From Desulfopila aestuarii DSM 18488 (GTDB lineage Bacteria > Desulfobacterota > Desulfobulbia > Desulfobulbales > Desulfocapsaceae), in assembly GCF_900143695.1 (NCBI RefSeq), contig NZ_FRFE01000015.1, forward strand, positions 82,801-146,800: a stretch of 64,000 bases of DNA, in the 5' to 3' direction. The translations under genes and the position numbers were made by a program. Below the pieces are notes generated by a model. It did not search any database. It saw only the letters and a program-made list of their open reading frames with translations, and was not told the origin of the DNA. Shown here piece by piece: positions 27,893-36,634 of the stretch. Position 1 is the first letter of the stretch. Each line of letters opens with the position of its first letter.

Positions 27893-28798
27893 TCATCCTT
27901 TCCCCACACTGCATAACGCACGCTGCCGACGTCGTCTGAGTAATGTTCCTTCCGCCATATAGATAAAAAGTGCACTCCAGATCATTGCAAAACCGGCCAT
28001 TCTTTCTGGCGGAAAGGGTTCATGATAGAGAAATATGCCGAGCAAAAGATTTATGCTGGGAGCGATATACTGCAAAAGACCCAGATGGGTAAGAGATATC
28101 CGCTGGGCGGCGAACCCAAAGAGCAAAAGCGGCAACGAAGTGATGAGGCCCGAGCCCAAAAGAAGCAAGGTCTGGAGAAGATCTCCATGGCCAAAAGCGC
28201 CTCGCCCATCGACCTCCCATGCCAGCAGCACCGCTGCCGCCGGCACAAACAGCACCATCGTCTCCAGACACAGTCCTTCAATAGCCGGAGCTGATACTTT
28301 TTTGTGTAAAAAACCGTAGAGGCCGAAAGAACAGGCCAACGTCAGCGCAATCCAGGGAAACTGCCCATAATAGAAGGTAAGGTACATGACCCCGAAAAGG
28401 GCAATCACCAGCGCCCCGATCTGCCCCGGCCGCAGTCGCTCTGTAAGAAAGATCACCCCAAGCAGCACCGAGACCAGGGGATTAATGAAATAACCAAGAC
28501 TTGCCTCAATGACATAACCGGCATTCACCGCCCAGATATAGAGCAGCCAGTTGCCGGACAAGAGCAGAGCCGCCAGCGAGAAGAGCAGAAGGCTCCGCCT
28601 GTTACGGATAATGGAAACAAGAGACCTGAGTCGGCCCATGAGCAGAATGAGCCCGAGGGTAAAGAACAGGGACCAGACCATACGGTGCAAAAGAATTTCC
28701 TGGGCAGAAACTGCATGAAGTGCTTTCCAGAAAATCGGCAAAATCCCCCAGAGCACATAGGCCCCCACTGCTGCAACTATACCGGTTGAGTATTGCAT
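27893..28798 (-). CDS. rarD: EamA-family transporter RarD
   Basis: A 301-residue membrane protein with about ten predicted segments in two EamA repeats. It opens with GAYVLWGILPIFWKALHAVSAQEILLHRM in the RarD pattern. Other family marks are WLLYIWAVNAGYVIEASLGYFINPL and HLGLLQYIAPSINLLLG. RarD was named from chloramphenicol sensitivity phenotypes; the physiological cargo is uncertain. It converges with the kinase gene, leaving 30 bp. Confidence 0.9.
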   Translation of the reverse strand: MQYSTGIVAAVGAYVLWGILPIFWKALHAVSAQEILLHRMVWSLFFTLGLILLMGRLRSLVSIIRNRRSLLLFSLAALLLSGNWLLYIWAVNAGYVIEASLGYFINPLVSVLLGVIFLTERLRPGQIGALVIALFGVMYLTFYYGQFPWIALTLACSFGLYGFLHKKVSAPAIEGLCLETMVLFVPAAAVLLAWEVDGRGAFGHGDLLQTLLLLGSGLITSLPLLLFGFAAQRISLTHLGLLQYIAPSINLLLGIFLYHEPFPPERMAGFAMIWSALFIYMAEGTLLRRRRQRALCSVGKG

Positions 28799-28841
28799 AC
28801 CACCATCTACCCTTTCGGAAAGGTTTCAAATAATACCGTGG

Positions 28842-29597
28842 TTACGAATTGAACAGCAGGCCGCTCGAGAACCAGTAATAGAGTATATAGCCACCGGCTG
28901 TCAGCAGGAAAAATGCCGATATAGTATTTATATAGGGAATAATTCTCCGCATGGTACCAAGAACAAACCGTTTTTTCACAAGCGCCATACTCATTGTCAG
29001 AGCATGCATGACAAGCCCCATACCCAGCACGTAGCTGACAAAGCGGAGAAGACCGTCGAGATAGTTGTCCGCAGTGACCGAACTGCCCACTACCGCCAAG
29101 AAAACCGGCAATGTACAACCAAGGGATGTAGCACCAAATGCCAGTCCGAACAGAAAATAGCCCCTGACGTTCATTCGCCGGAAATCGCCCACCCAGTCAA
29201 CCACCTTCGCAGCCGCAGGAAGGGCCACCGATCGCCCAGACAGGATTCGCAAGCCCAGAATAACAAGCACCCCCCCGACACCAACCGCAAACCAGGGGAT
29301 CAACTTCATCAGGTAATAGCCAGTGGCCATAACTGCCGCGCCCACCAAACCGAAAAGCAGCCCGAAACCAACCGTCACCACCAGTGCCACCCAGGTCGCT
29401 TTCATGGCACGTGTTGCCAGGGTCTGACTCGTGTAGTTCTCCTCTTCGGCACCAAGATAAAGAGAGATATAGACCGGTAGCAGAAAAAAGCCGCAGGGGT
29501 TGACCGCTGAGACCATCCCCGCACCGAAGGCGTAGCCCATCGGTAACATCTCGGCTATCTGGCCGACCAACTGACTAACTATTCCCTGAATACCCAT
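28842..29597 (-). CDS. CcdA-family membrane thiol-disulfide transporter
   Basis: About 251 residues from ATG 29597, chosen because AAAGGA lies 6 bp upstream; a TTG at 29612 would extend the frame by five residues. Seven to eight membrane segments carry the two conserved cysteines of CcdA/DsbD-beta proteins, in VNPCGFFLLPVY near residue 34 and TSLGCTLPVFL near 160. Such proteins move reducing power across the membrane for cytochrome c maturation or periplasmic thiol repair. It is divergent from the tetR-RND operon and 43 bp upstream of rarD. The thioredoxin partner is not adjacent. Confidence 0.85.
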   Translation of the reverse strand: MGIQGIVSQLVGQIAEMLPMGYAFGAGMVSAVNPCGFFLLPVYISLYLGAEEENYTSQTLATRAMKATWVALVVTVGFGLLFGLVGAAVMATGYYLMKLIPWFAVGVGGVLVILGLRILSGRSVALPAAAKVVDWVGDFRRMNVRGYFLFGLAFGATSLGCTLPVFLAVVGSSVTADNYLDGLLRFVSYVLGMGLVMHALTMSMALVKKRFVLGTMRRIIPYINTISAFFLLTAGGYILYYWFSSGLLFNS

Positions 29598-29761
29598 TTC
29601 GTATCCTTTCAAATCCCTATCTTGTCTTTGTCTTACCGGTTACATAACAGCACGGTTACCGCAATTTGTCCATATAGATATAGCAATAGCCAGCTCATTG
29701 TACACAACCTTTTTTAGGAAATCCTTAATTTCCAGCACAAGGCTCCACTCTGAACAAATTT

Positions 29762-29825
29762 TCGACCGCGGTCAACTTTTATCTTGACGCCATGCAACGG
29801 GCAGGGTAAAAGTCGACCGTGGTCA
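29762..29825 (+). promoter_or_regulatory. Promoter bracketed by two palindromic operators for the tetR-RND operon
   Basis: Operator 1 TCGACCGCGGTCA (29762-29774) and operator 2 TCGACCGTGGTCA (29813-29825) share the palindrome GACCG(C/T)GGTC and lie 51 bp apart. Between them are TTGACG (29784-29789) and TAAAAG (29807-29812) with a 17-bp spacer. The second operator begins right at the -10. The gene 30 bp downstream is a TetR repressor, so autorepression of the efflux operon through these sites is the natural reading. Confidence 0.8.
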
Positions 29826-29855
29826 TTTTTAACAATTCATCGCAGCAGGAACAAC

Positions 29856-30491
29856 ATGCACCTCACTAGAGAAGCAAAAAAGAAGAAAACCAAGAAGGCT
29901 ATTCTTGCCGCAGCAGTTGAACTCTTCTCCATCAATGGTTTTGAAAAAACCTCCATCTCGCAGCTCGCAAAAACTGCGGGCGTCGGCAAAGGCACTGTCT
30001 ACAGCTATTTCAAAACCAAGCAGGACTTACTGCTGGCCTTCTGCGAAGACGAACTTGAATATATTCATGAACAGCTCAACACCAGAACCAACCAGGATGC
30101 CCCTGTTTTCGAGCAACTGGTAACCGTCTTTATGGCAGAGTTTGAGTATGTTACCAGAAATCCCGAATTCGGCAGACTCTATATGCAGGAAATCGTTTTT
30201 CCCAAAAAACTGCTGGCGGAAAAACACAAGGAAGGTGAAAACAAGTTTTTTGAAATGATATTTCCTATCCTACTGAAAGGGCAGGAACGCGGAGAGATCC
30301 GTCAAGAGTTTGAGTTGCTGCACCTCTGCGGTCATTTTTTTGCCATTTACTTACTGCTGCTTCATGCCTGGTATTCCGATTTCATCGCTACCAGTGAGGC
30401 GGAAGCGGCACTGAGAACACTCTTTACTCAGGCCTTTGTCGGCCTTCAGCCATCAACTGCAACCACCCACCATGCCGAGGCACAATCATGA
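29856..30491 (+). CDS. TetR/AcrR-family repressor of the adjacent RND pump
   Basis: 211 residues from ATG 29856 (AGCAGGA 5 bp upstream). An upstream in-frame TTG at 29784 is rejected because it is the promoter -35 element. The Lys-rich N-terminus leads into a TetR helix-turn-helix at about 15-60 (TSISQLAKTAGVGKGTVYSYFKTKQDLL); a variable helical ligand domain follows. The stop overlaps the adaptor start by 4 bp (ATGA). It probably senses a pump substrate and releases the paired operators upstream. Confidence 0.92.
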   Translation: MHLTREAKKKKTKKAILAAAVELFSINGFEKTSISQLAKTAGVGKGTVYSYFKTKQDLLLAFCEDELEYIHEQLNTRTNQDAPVFEQLVTVFMAEFEYVTRNPEFGRLYMQEIVFPKKLLAEKHKEGENKFFEMIFPILLKGQERGEIRQEFELLHLCGHFFAIYLLLLHAWYSDFIATSEAEAALRTLFTQAFVGLQPSTATTHHAEAQS

Positions 30492-31639
30492 GTTCTCCTA
30501 CTACTCCTCCCAAATCCCTGCGTGCCAGAACTGTCTACTTTATCTGGAGCAATATGCCGAGATTCGCCCTGTTGATGATGGTGGCACTCATTGTCGTGCT
30601 CTTTTTCGCCATCAAAAAAGAAGGAGAATCCATCGCTGCCAGTAAAGCTGCGGAAATCAGTAGTGAGAAACCGCCGGTCAACGCTGTGACCCTTCTGCTC
30701 ACTCCCAGAGAAATCCAAGACAGGATCAACCTTCCAGGTTCAATCGAGCCGTGGACCGACCTGCAGCTGCTGGCAAAAATCAAGGGCACCGTTACCGAAC
30801 TCCTGGTAAGCGAAGGTGACCGGGTCAACGAAGGTGACATCATCGCCCGGATCGAGGAAGCCGATTACCGTATAGCGCTCGAACGGGCTCGGGCCGCCTA
30901 CAATCAAGCCAAGGCCGATCTTGAGCGTGACAAATCGATCTACTCCAAGGGCATGATCCCGACAGCGGATATCGAAAACCGTCGCACGAATCTGGCCAAA
31001 GCAAAAGCCGATCTGGAAGATGCCGAACTGCAGTATTCCCGCTGCAATATCGTCGCCCCTATGAGTGGAATCATCAAGACGATGGATGCCAAGATCGGTT
31101 TGTTGCTTTCAGTGGGCGACCCCATTGCCAGAATCCTAGAGATTGACCGATTAAAAGGGGTAATCGGCATACCCGAATCCGATGTCAACGCTGTTCGGCC
31201 GCTCACCAGCGTCGAGATGTCCATCCAGGCCCTTGGCGACGAAAAAATCATCGGAAAAAACCAGTTTATTTCCCCCGCTCCCGATTCCGTGGCCCGGCTC
31301 TATGAAATGGAGCTTGCGATCGACAACAGTGACGGTCGTATCCTGCCAGGTATGTTCGTGCGGGCCGATATTGTCAAGAAAACTGTTGCGAATGCCGTGG
31401 TCGTCCCCTTCTACTCCGTTATCTCCCGGAAGAACGAGCATTTTGTCTTTGTGGAAAAAAATGGCGTGGTCGAAAAGCGCAACGTCAAAATGGGCATCAT
31501 GGACGGCTGGATGGTGCAGATCACTACAGGACTTGCCGCCGGTGAAAACCTGGTGGTCGAAGGTCACCGTGATGTCGAGAACGGTCAGCAGGTCAACGTC
31601 ATCAAGGCCCTGACCAATCCCGGGGAGCTGACCTTATGA
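30488..31639 (+). CDS. RND efflux periplasmic adaptor (membrane fusion protein)
   Basis: A 383-residue HlyD/AcrA-type adaptor. An N-terminal uncleaved membrane anchor (about 18-40) is followed by a split lipoyl domain (LLAKIKGTVTELLVSEGDRVNEGDIIARI and the matching VAPMSGIIKTMDAKIGLLLSVGD). A helical hairpin rich in Ala/Lys/Glu lies between these, then beta-barrel and membrane-proximal domains to the C-terminus. It links the inner-membrane pump to the TolC-like channel. It overlaps both neighbours by 4 bp. Confidence 0.92.
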   Translation: MSSPTTPPKSLRARTVYFIWSNMPRFALLMMVALIVVLFFAIKKEGESIAASKAAEISSEKPPVNAVTLLLTPREIQDRINLPGSIEPWTDLQLLAKIKGTVTELLVSEGDRVNEGDIIARIEEADYRIALERARAAYNQAKADLERDKSIYSKGMIPTADIENRRTNLAKAKADLEDAELQYSRCNIVAPMSGIIKTMDAKIGLLLSVGDPIARILEIDRLKGVIGIPESDVNAVRPLTSVEMSIQALGDEKIIGKNQFISPAPDSVARLYEMELAIDNSDGRILPGMFVRADIVKKTVANAVVVPFYSVISRKNEHFVFVEKNGVVEKRNVKMGIMDGWMVQITTGLAAGENLVVEGHRDVENGQQVNVIKALTNPGELTL

Positions 31640-34600
31640 TCATCTCAGATACCGCAGTCCAGAAAAGCACAGCGGTGGCGGTACTGGCCCTGCTGCTCAT
31701 CATCTTCGGCGTGTACTGTTATAAGGTATTGCCCCGGGAGAGCGATCCGGACATCACCATCCCGAACGTCTTTATCTCCACCAACTACCGCGGTGTCTCG
31801 CCTTCCGATATCGAGACCGCCGTCACCATCGAGATCGAAAAGAAGTTAAAGGGACTCGATGGACTCAAGAAGATCAAGTCGGTCAGTTCCGAGGGACTTT
31901 CTTCTATTAATGTGGAGTTTGTAACCGGTACCGATATCGATCAGGCCTTACAAGACGTGAAAGACAAGGTTGATGAGGCTATGGGCGATCTGCCCACCGA
32001 TCTCGATGAGGATCCGTCTGTCTTCGAAGTCAATTTCTCGGAGATGCCCATCGTCGTCTATTCCCTGAGCGGCACCTGCGGCCTGCCCTGCCTCAAAGAT
32101 ATCGCCGATGATTTAAAAGACGATATCGAAGGTATTACGGGTGTGCTGGAGGTGGATGTCACCGGCGGGCTAGAACGTGAAATCCGGGTCGAAGTCTTTC
32201 CTGAAAAACTGGCCTATTACGGGCTTTCTATCGGTTCCCTCCAGCAGGCTGTGGAGAGTGAAAACCAGAATACCTCCGGCGGCAACATCCGTCTTGGCAA
32301 CGGGCGCTTCCAGCTGCGGGTGCCTGGTGAGTTCAAGACCCCTGAAGAGATCTACGGTCTTATTATCGGCACCCACAACGGCCAGCCGGTCTACCTCAAA
32401 AACGTGGCACAGGTGGTTGATGGTTTCAAGGAAGAGACCAGCCGTTCCCGGCTCGACGGCCGCTCGGCGGTAAACCTCTCGGTCAAGAAACGAAGCGGTG
32501 AGAATATTATCAGCATCAGCCGCGATATCGACTCGATCATCGCGGAGAGCAAACTGAGCTGGCCGTCCGGCACATCGATGACCAAGGTCCTCGACAAGTC
32601 ACGGGACATCGAGCTGATGGTGGCCGATCTTGAGAACAACATCCTTTCAGGCCTTGCCCTGGTTATGATCGTCATCTTCCTGACCATGGGTATACGAAAC
32701 GCCCTGCTGGTGAGTCTCGCCATCCCCTTTTCGATGCTGATCTCCTTTACCATCCTCTATGTGATGGGGATCACCCTGAATATGGTTGTGCTGTTCAGCC
32801 TGACCCTGGCACTCGGCATGCTGGTGGATAACGCTATCGTCATCGTCGAGAACATCTATCGCTTCATGCAACAGGGGATAGGCCGTAAAGAGGCTGCCAT
32901 GCGGGCGACCTCCGAGGTCGCCTACCCGGTTATCGGCTCGACGCTCACCACCCTGGCCGCCTTTTTCCCGATGATGTTCTGGCCGGGCATCATGGGCGAG
33001 TTCATGAGCTATCTACCACTCACACTTATCGTCACCCTGACATCAAGCCTGTTCGTCGCGCTGGTCATCAATCCGGCGGCGGCCTCAATGTTTATGAGGG
33101 TCAAGACTCCGGCCGGAGCCGAACCGGTTCCGCGTGAAGTCTCAGATCTGGCTGCGGAAAAACCGGTCGAGATAAAGGGCTTTCTTTTAACCCGTTACGA
33201 AAAGCTCCTCCGCGGCGCTCTCGACAAACCGTTTACCGTCATCGGTCTGGCTTTCTGTGTTCTCTTCCTCATGTTGGAATGCTGGCTGTTGGTAATCGGT
33301 CTTGAAAAACCGATAGAGTTTTTTCCGGAGATCGACCCGAAAGGCATGTACGTGAATATCGATGTGCCGGAAGGCGCTGATATTGACTATATCGATCAGA
33401 TCATCAAGAGGGTGGAGTTCGCCGTAGCCGGTGCCAACCCCGATGCTCTTGATGCCAACGGCAAACCGCTCACTCCTCTTAAGGCTCTGGCCCCCAAAGA
33501 ATATGAGAAACCTGACGGCGAAAAGTATTTCGGACCGAGCGATCTGAAAAACATCAAGAATATCTACATGCGTGGGGTGGTCTCCAGCGGCGGCAGTTCT
33601 TCCTTTTCCGCCAACACCCCAAACCACGTAGGTATCCGCTTTCTGGAGCTGGATGAGCGAGCAGAGTCATCCCATGACACACTGGCGACTATCAGGGATC
33701 GGGTCAAGGATATTCCCGGCGGCAAAATTACCATCGCTATGGAAGAAGAAGGTCCACCCACCGGTGCCCCCATTAATATTGAGATTTCCGGCGAAAATTT
33801 TGCGGTGCTTGGAGAAATTGCCAAACATGTCAAAGACTACCTCAACCGGATCCCCATGGTTGAGGATGTACGCGATGATTTTGTGGAAGGTATCCCTTCG
33901 GTACAGGTGCTGATCGACCGACAGAAGGCAGCCCTCTTCGGACTCACTACCGACGGTGTTGGTTTTGCCTTGAAGAGCGCCTATAACGGCATTGAAGTCT
34001 CGTCGTTTCGCGAAGGTGATGATGATTACGACATCACCGTACAGTTGCAGGAGTCGGACCGTCGAGTCGTCGATATTCTCCATGAGCTGATGCTGCCCAC
34101 CCCATCAGGCCAGTTGGTGCCGCTGTCGACCATCGCCAAAGTGAACTTTGCCGGCTCGATCGGTGACATCAACCGCATCAACAACGAGCGGGTGGTCACT
34201 GTCAAGGCCAATGTCAATGAAACCCAGACCACCGGTCCGGTCAAGCGGGAGGAGGCGGCAAAACTGCTTGAGCAGCTGCCCCTGCCCCCCGGCTACAAGA
34301 TAAAGTTCACCGGAGAGTTTGAGTTTCAACAGGAGTCGCAGGATTTCCTCAGCAAGGCTTTCATGGTGGCGCTGCTCCTGATCTTCCTTATCCTTGTGGT
34401 AATGTTCAATTCGGTGAGCCAGCCCTTTATCATCATGACCTCGGTCATACTCTCGTTAGGCGGTGCCTTCCTCGGGCTCACCCTTTTCAAGTCGCCTTTT
34501 GGTATCATCATGACCGGAGTGGGAGTTATTTCTTTAGCAGGAGTGGTGGTGAATAACGCCATCGTTCTGATTGATTACACCAACAAGTTGCGAGAACGTG

Positions 34601-34962
34601 GCTACAGCCTGCGTGACTCAGTCGTCTTCGCCGGTGCCACCAGGCTGCGGCCGGTACTTCTCACCGCCATCACCACCATCCTCGGCCTGATCCCCATGAT
34701 CACCGGAGTGTCCTACGACTTCCACAGCTGGTCCATCTCCTGGGCCAGCGAGTCTAGCCAATGGTGGCGCTCCATGGCGGTGGTGGTCACCTTCGGTCTG
34801 GTGGTGGCAACAGCACTGACCCTGGTGGTGGTGCCGACAATTTATTATCTCCAGGAACGATTCGGCGCCATCCGCAGTGAACTCATGTCGCGACTGAGCC
34901 GACTGTACTGGAAACCCTACCCCTATCTTGCCGGTGAACAACCCATGGACGAGGAAAAATAA
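31636..34962 (+). CDS. RND-family proton-driven efflux pump
   Basis: 1108 residues, AcrB/HAE class, twelve expected membrane segments with two large periplasmic loops. Porter motifs are visible (YRGVSPSDIETAVT and SMAVVVTFGLVVATALTLVVVPTIY at the C-terminus). In TM4 the proton-relay sequence reads GMLVDNAIVIVEN, with one Asp followed by Asn rather than the Asp-Asp pair of AcrB. That variant is shared by many SwrC-like pumps. A Trp-rich loop (HSWSISWASESSQWWRSM) just before the last membrane segments is uncommon. Substrate range cannot be predicted from sequence. Confidence 0.93.
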   Translation: MIISDTAVQKSTAVAVLALLLIIFGVYCYKVLPRESDPDITIPNVFISTNYRGVSPSDIETAVTIEIEKKLKGLDGLKKIKSVSSEGLSSINVEFVTGTDIDQALQDVKDKVDEAMGDLPTDLDEDPSVFEVNFSEMPIVVYSLSGTCGLPCLKDIADDLKDDIEGITGVLEVDVTGGLEREIRVEVFPEKLAYYGLSIGSLQQAVESENQNTSGGNIRLGNGRFQLRVPGEFKTPEEIYGLIIGTHNGQPVYLKNVAQVVDGFKEETSRSRLDGRSAVNLSVKKRSGENIISISRDIDSIIAESKLSWPSGTSMTKVLDKSRDIELMVADLENNILSGLALVMIVIFLTMGIRNALLVSLAIPFSMLISFTILYVMGITLNMVVLFSLTLALGMLVDNAIVIVENIYRFMQQGIGRKEAAMRATSEVAYPVIGSTLTTLAAFFPMMFWPGIMGEFMSYLPLTLIVTLTSSLFVALVINPAAASMFMRVKTPAGAEPVPREVSDLAAEKPVEIKGFLLTRYEKLLRGALDKPFTVIGLAFCVLFLMLECWLLVIGLEKPIEFFPEIDPKGMYVNIDVPEGADIDYIDQIIKRVEFAVAGANPDALDANGKPLTPLKALAPKEYEKPDGEKYFGPSDLKNIKNIYMRGVVSSGGSSSFSANTPNHVGIRFLELDERAESSHDTLATIRDRVKDIPGGKITIAMEEEGPPTGAPINIEISGENFAVLGEIAKHVKDYLNRIPMVEDVRDDFVEGIPSVQVLIDRQKAALFGLTTDGVGFALKSAYNGIEVSSFREGDDDYDITVQLQESDRRVVDILHELMLPTPSGQLVPLSTIAKVNFAGSIGDINRINNERVVTVKANVNETQTTGPVKREEAAKLLEQLPLPPGYKIKFTGEFEFQQESQDFLSKAFMVALLLIFLILVVMFNSVSQPFIIMTSVILSLGGAFLGLTLFKSPFGIIMTGVGVISLAGVVVNNAIVLIDYTNKLRERGYSLRDSVVFAGATRLRPVLLTAITTILGLIPMITGVSYDFHSWSISWASESSQWWRSMAVVVTFGLVVATALTLVVVPTIYYLQERFGAIRSELMSRLSRLYWKPYPYLAGEQPMDEEK

Positions 34963-36416
34963 TGTTCAAGACCTTACCCTATTATCTGGTGGCGCTCATG
35001 ATGCTGCCAGCCATATCGTGGGCCCAGGCCAAAGATGCCCCGGTGCCGCTCACCTTGAAGACAGCGGTTGAGACGGCCCTTGCCAACAACCTCAACCTGA
35101 CCCTCAGGCGTGAAGATACCAATATCGCTGCCGGAGCTATTGACATAGCCAAAGGCCGCTTCGATAAACAGTTCAACGCCGAAACCGGCGTGGAAGGTGT
35201 ACACTCCACCCCGTTGTATGCGAACGGAATCGACAATGAAAACAGCGGCCGCCTCGACGCTTCGATAACAAAACGATTCACTACCGGTACCGAAGTGGAA
35301 CTGGGATGGACGAATTCTCGTTACGATGCCGATGCCTTCGGGATAGAAGTTAATCCTTCCTATCGATCAATGGTCGAACTCGGGATCAGTCAGCCGCTGC
35401 TTCGAGGCTGGGGAACGGAAATCCAAACCGGCCAGGTTACCGCCGCCGAGATCGAGCACACCGCCTCAACCTTCCAAGTGAACAGCACGGCTGCGGATTT
35501 GGCCGCTCTGGTGAAACGCGGTTACTGGAACCTGGTGTTTTCCTGGCAGGATATCGAAGTGAAGAAATTTTCGGTATCCCTCGCCCGCAAACTGCTGGCG
35601 GAAACTGAGGCCAAGATAGCCGCCGGTGCGCTGGCAGAAGTGGAGATCTACCAGCCACAATCGGAAGTGACCCGGCGCGAAGAGGATTTGATTGCCGCTG
35701 AACTGGCCATCGGCCTGGCCGAGGATGAACTGAAACTCCTACTGAACAGCAGCGACTGGCTCACGCCCTTTGCCCCGACGGACACCCCGTCAACCGAGCC
35801 GGTTACACTTGAACAAAAAAAGATCCTGCAAAATGCTCTCGCCAACAGGCCGGATCTCAAAGCGGCCAAAATGAGCATCGACGCTGCCCGGATTCGCCAG
35901 ACCCTGGCCGAAGATGACCTGCGTCCAGCTCTCAGTCTCGCCGGTCGTGTCGGCTATGGCGGCCTTGATGATAGCTATGGAGACGCTCTCGATGCAGCCC
36001 TCGACGACCCAGACACCGAATGGCAGGTTGGCCTGCAGCTCTCAATCCCGCTGGATAATACAACAGCCAAAGGTTCACTGCAGCAGGCCAGAGCTCTCCA
36101 TGCAAAGGCCAAAACCAGCGCGCAGCTCCTGGAACTTGAGATCACCAAAAGTGTTCGCACCACGGTTCGCGATATAGAGTTAGCCATCAAAGGCATGGAA
36201 GCGACCCGGAAAACGAGCCTTGCAACCAAGAAGAGGCTGGAAGCCGAGCAGGCCAAATTCGATGCCGGCCGCTCCACTACCCTCGATGTCCTTATCGCCC
36301 AGGAATCCTATGCAAGAGCACTTAGTCAGGAAAATCGGACCGCTATTTTCTACGTCCAGGCCCTGGCTGAACTGGATCGAATCCAAGGGTTCGTGACGCT
36401 CGCTTCCGCACAGTAA
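34962..36416 (+). CDS. TolC-family outer-membrane efflux channel
   Basis: A 484-residue exported protein with signal peptide about 1-22 (cleavage near SWAQA). Two OEP repeats have the usual LKTAVETALANNLNL opening and long amphipathic alpha-hairpins. SQPLLRGWG near residue 145-153 matches the periplasmic-entry conserved segment of this branch. It forms the outer-membrane exit for the RND pump. The start shares one base with the pump stop (TAATG), and a clear terminator follows. Confidence 0.92.
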   Translation: MFKTLPYYLVALMMLPAISWAQAKDAPVPLTLKTAVETALANNLNLTLRREDTNIAAGAIDIAKGRFDKQFNAETGVEGVHSTPLYANGIDNENSGRLDASITKRFTTGTEVELGWTNSRYDADAFGIEVNPSYRSMVELGISQPLLRGWGTEIQTGQVTAAEIEHTASTFQVNSTAADLAALVKRGYWNLVFSWQDIEVKKFSVSLARKLLAETEAKIAAGALAEVEIYQPQSEVTRREEDLIAAELAIGLAEDELKLLLNSSDWLTPFAPTDTPSTEPVTLEQKKILQNALANRPDLKAAKMSIDAARIRQTLAEDDLRPALSLAGRVGYGGLDDSYGDALDAALDDPDTEWQVGLQLSIPLDNTTAKGSLQQARALHAKAKTSAQLLELEITKSVRTTVRDIELAIKGMEATRKTSLATKKRLEAEQAKFDAGRSTTLDVLIAQESYARALSQENRTAIFYVQALAELDRIQGFVTLASAQ

Positions 36417-36450
36417 CTGTCCATTCTCGTTTTTTCTATCACCGCACCCT

Positions 36451-36479
36451 GCCGCCCGTTCTTTTCGGGCGGCCTTTTT
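36451..36479 (+). terminator. Rho-independent terminator of the tetR-RND operon
   Basis: GCCGCCCG (36451-36458) pairs with CGGGCGGC (36466-36473) around a TTCTTTT loop, then a run of T. It lies 35 bp after the channel-gene stop. Confidence 0.92.
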
Positions 36480-36634
36480 CCCATTCTCCTTCTCACCTAA
36501 TTCCCGTACTTGTTTTTTTCTTGTGAAATCGTGTACCATTACACAGAAAAAATTGAAATAAATCCTGAGTCTTTTCAGTCGATCAGCCGGGCACAAATTC
36601 GGACTCCGGTTTCCCTCCCGTATAGCAGAGCACA

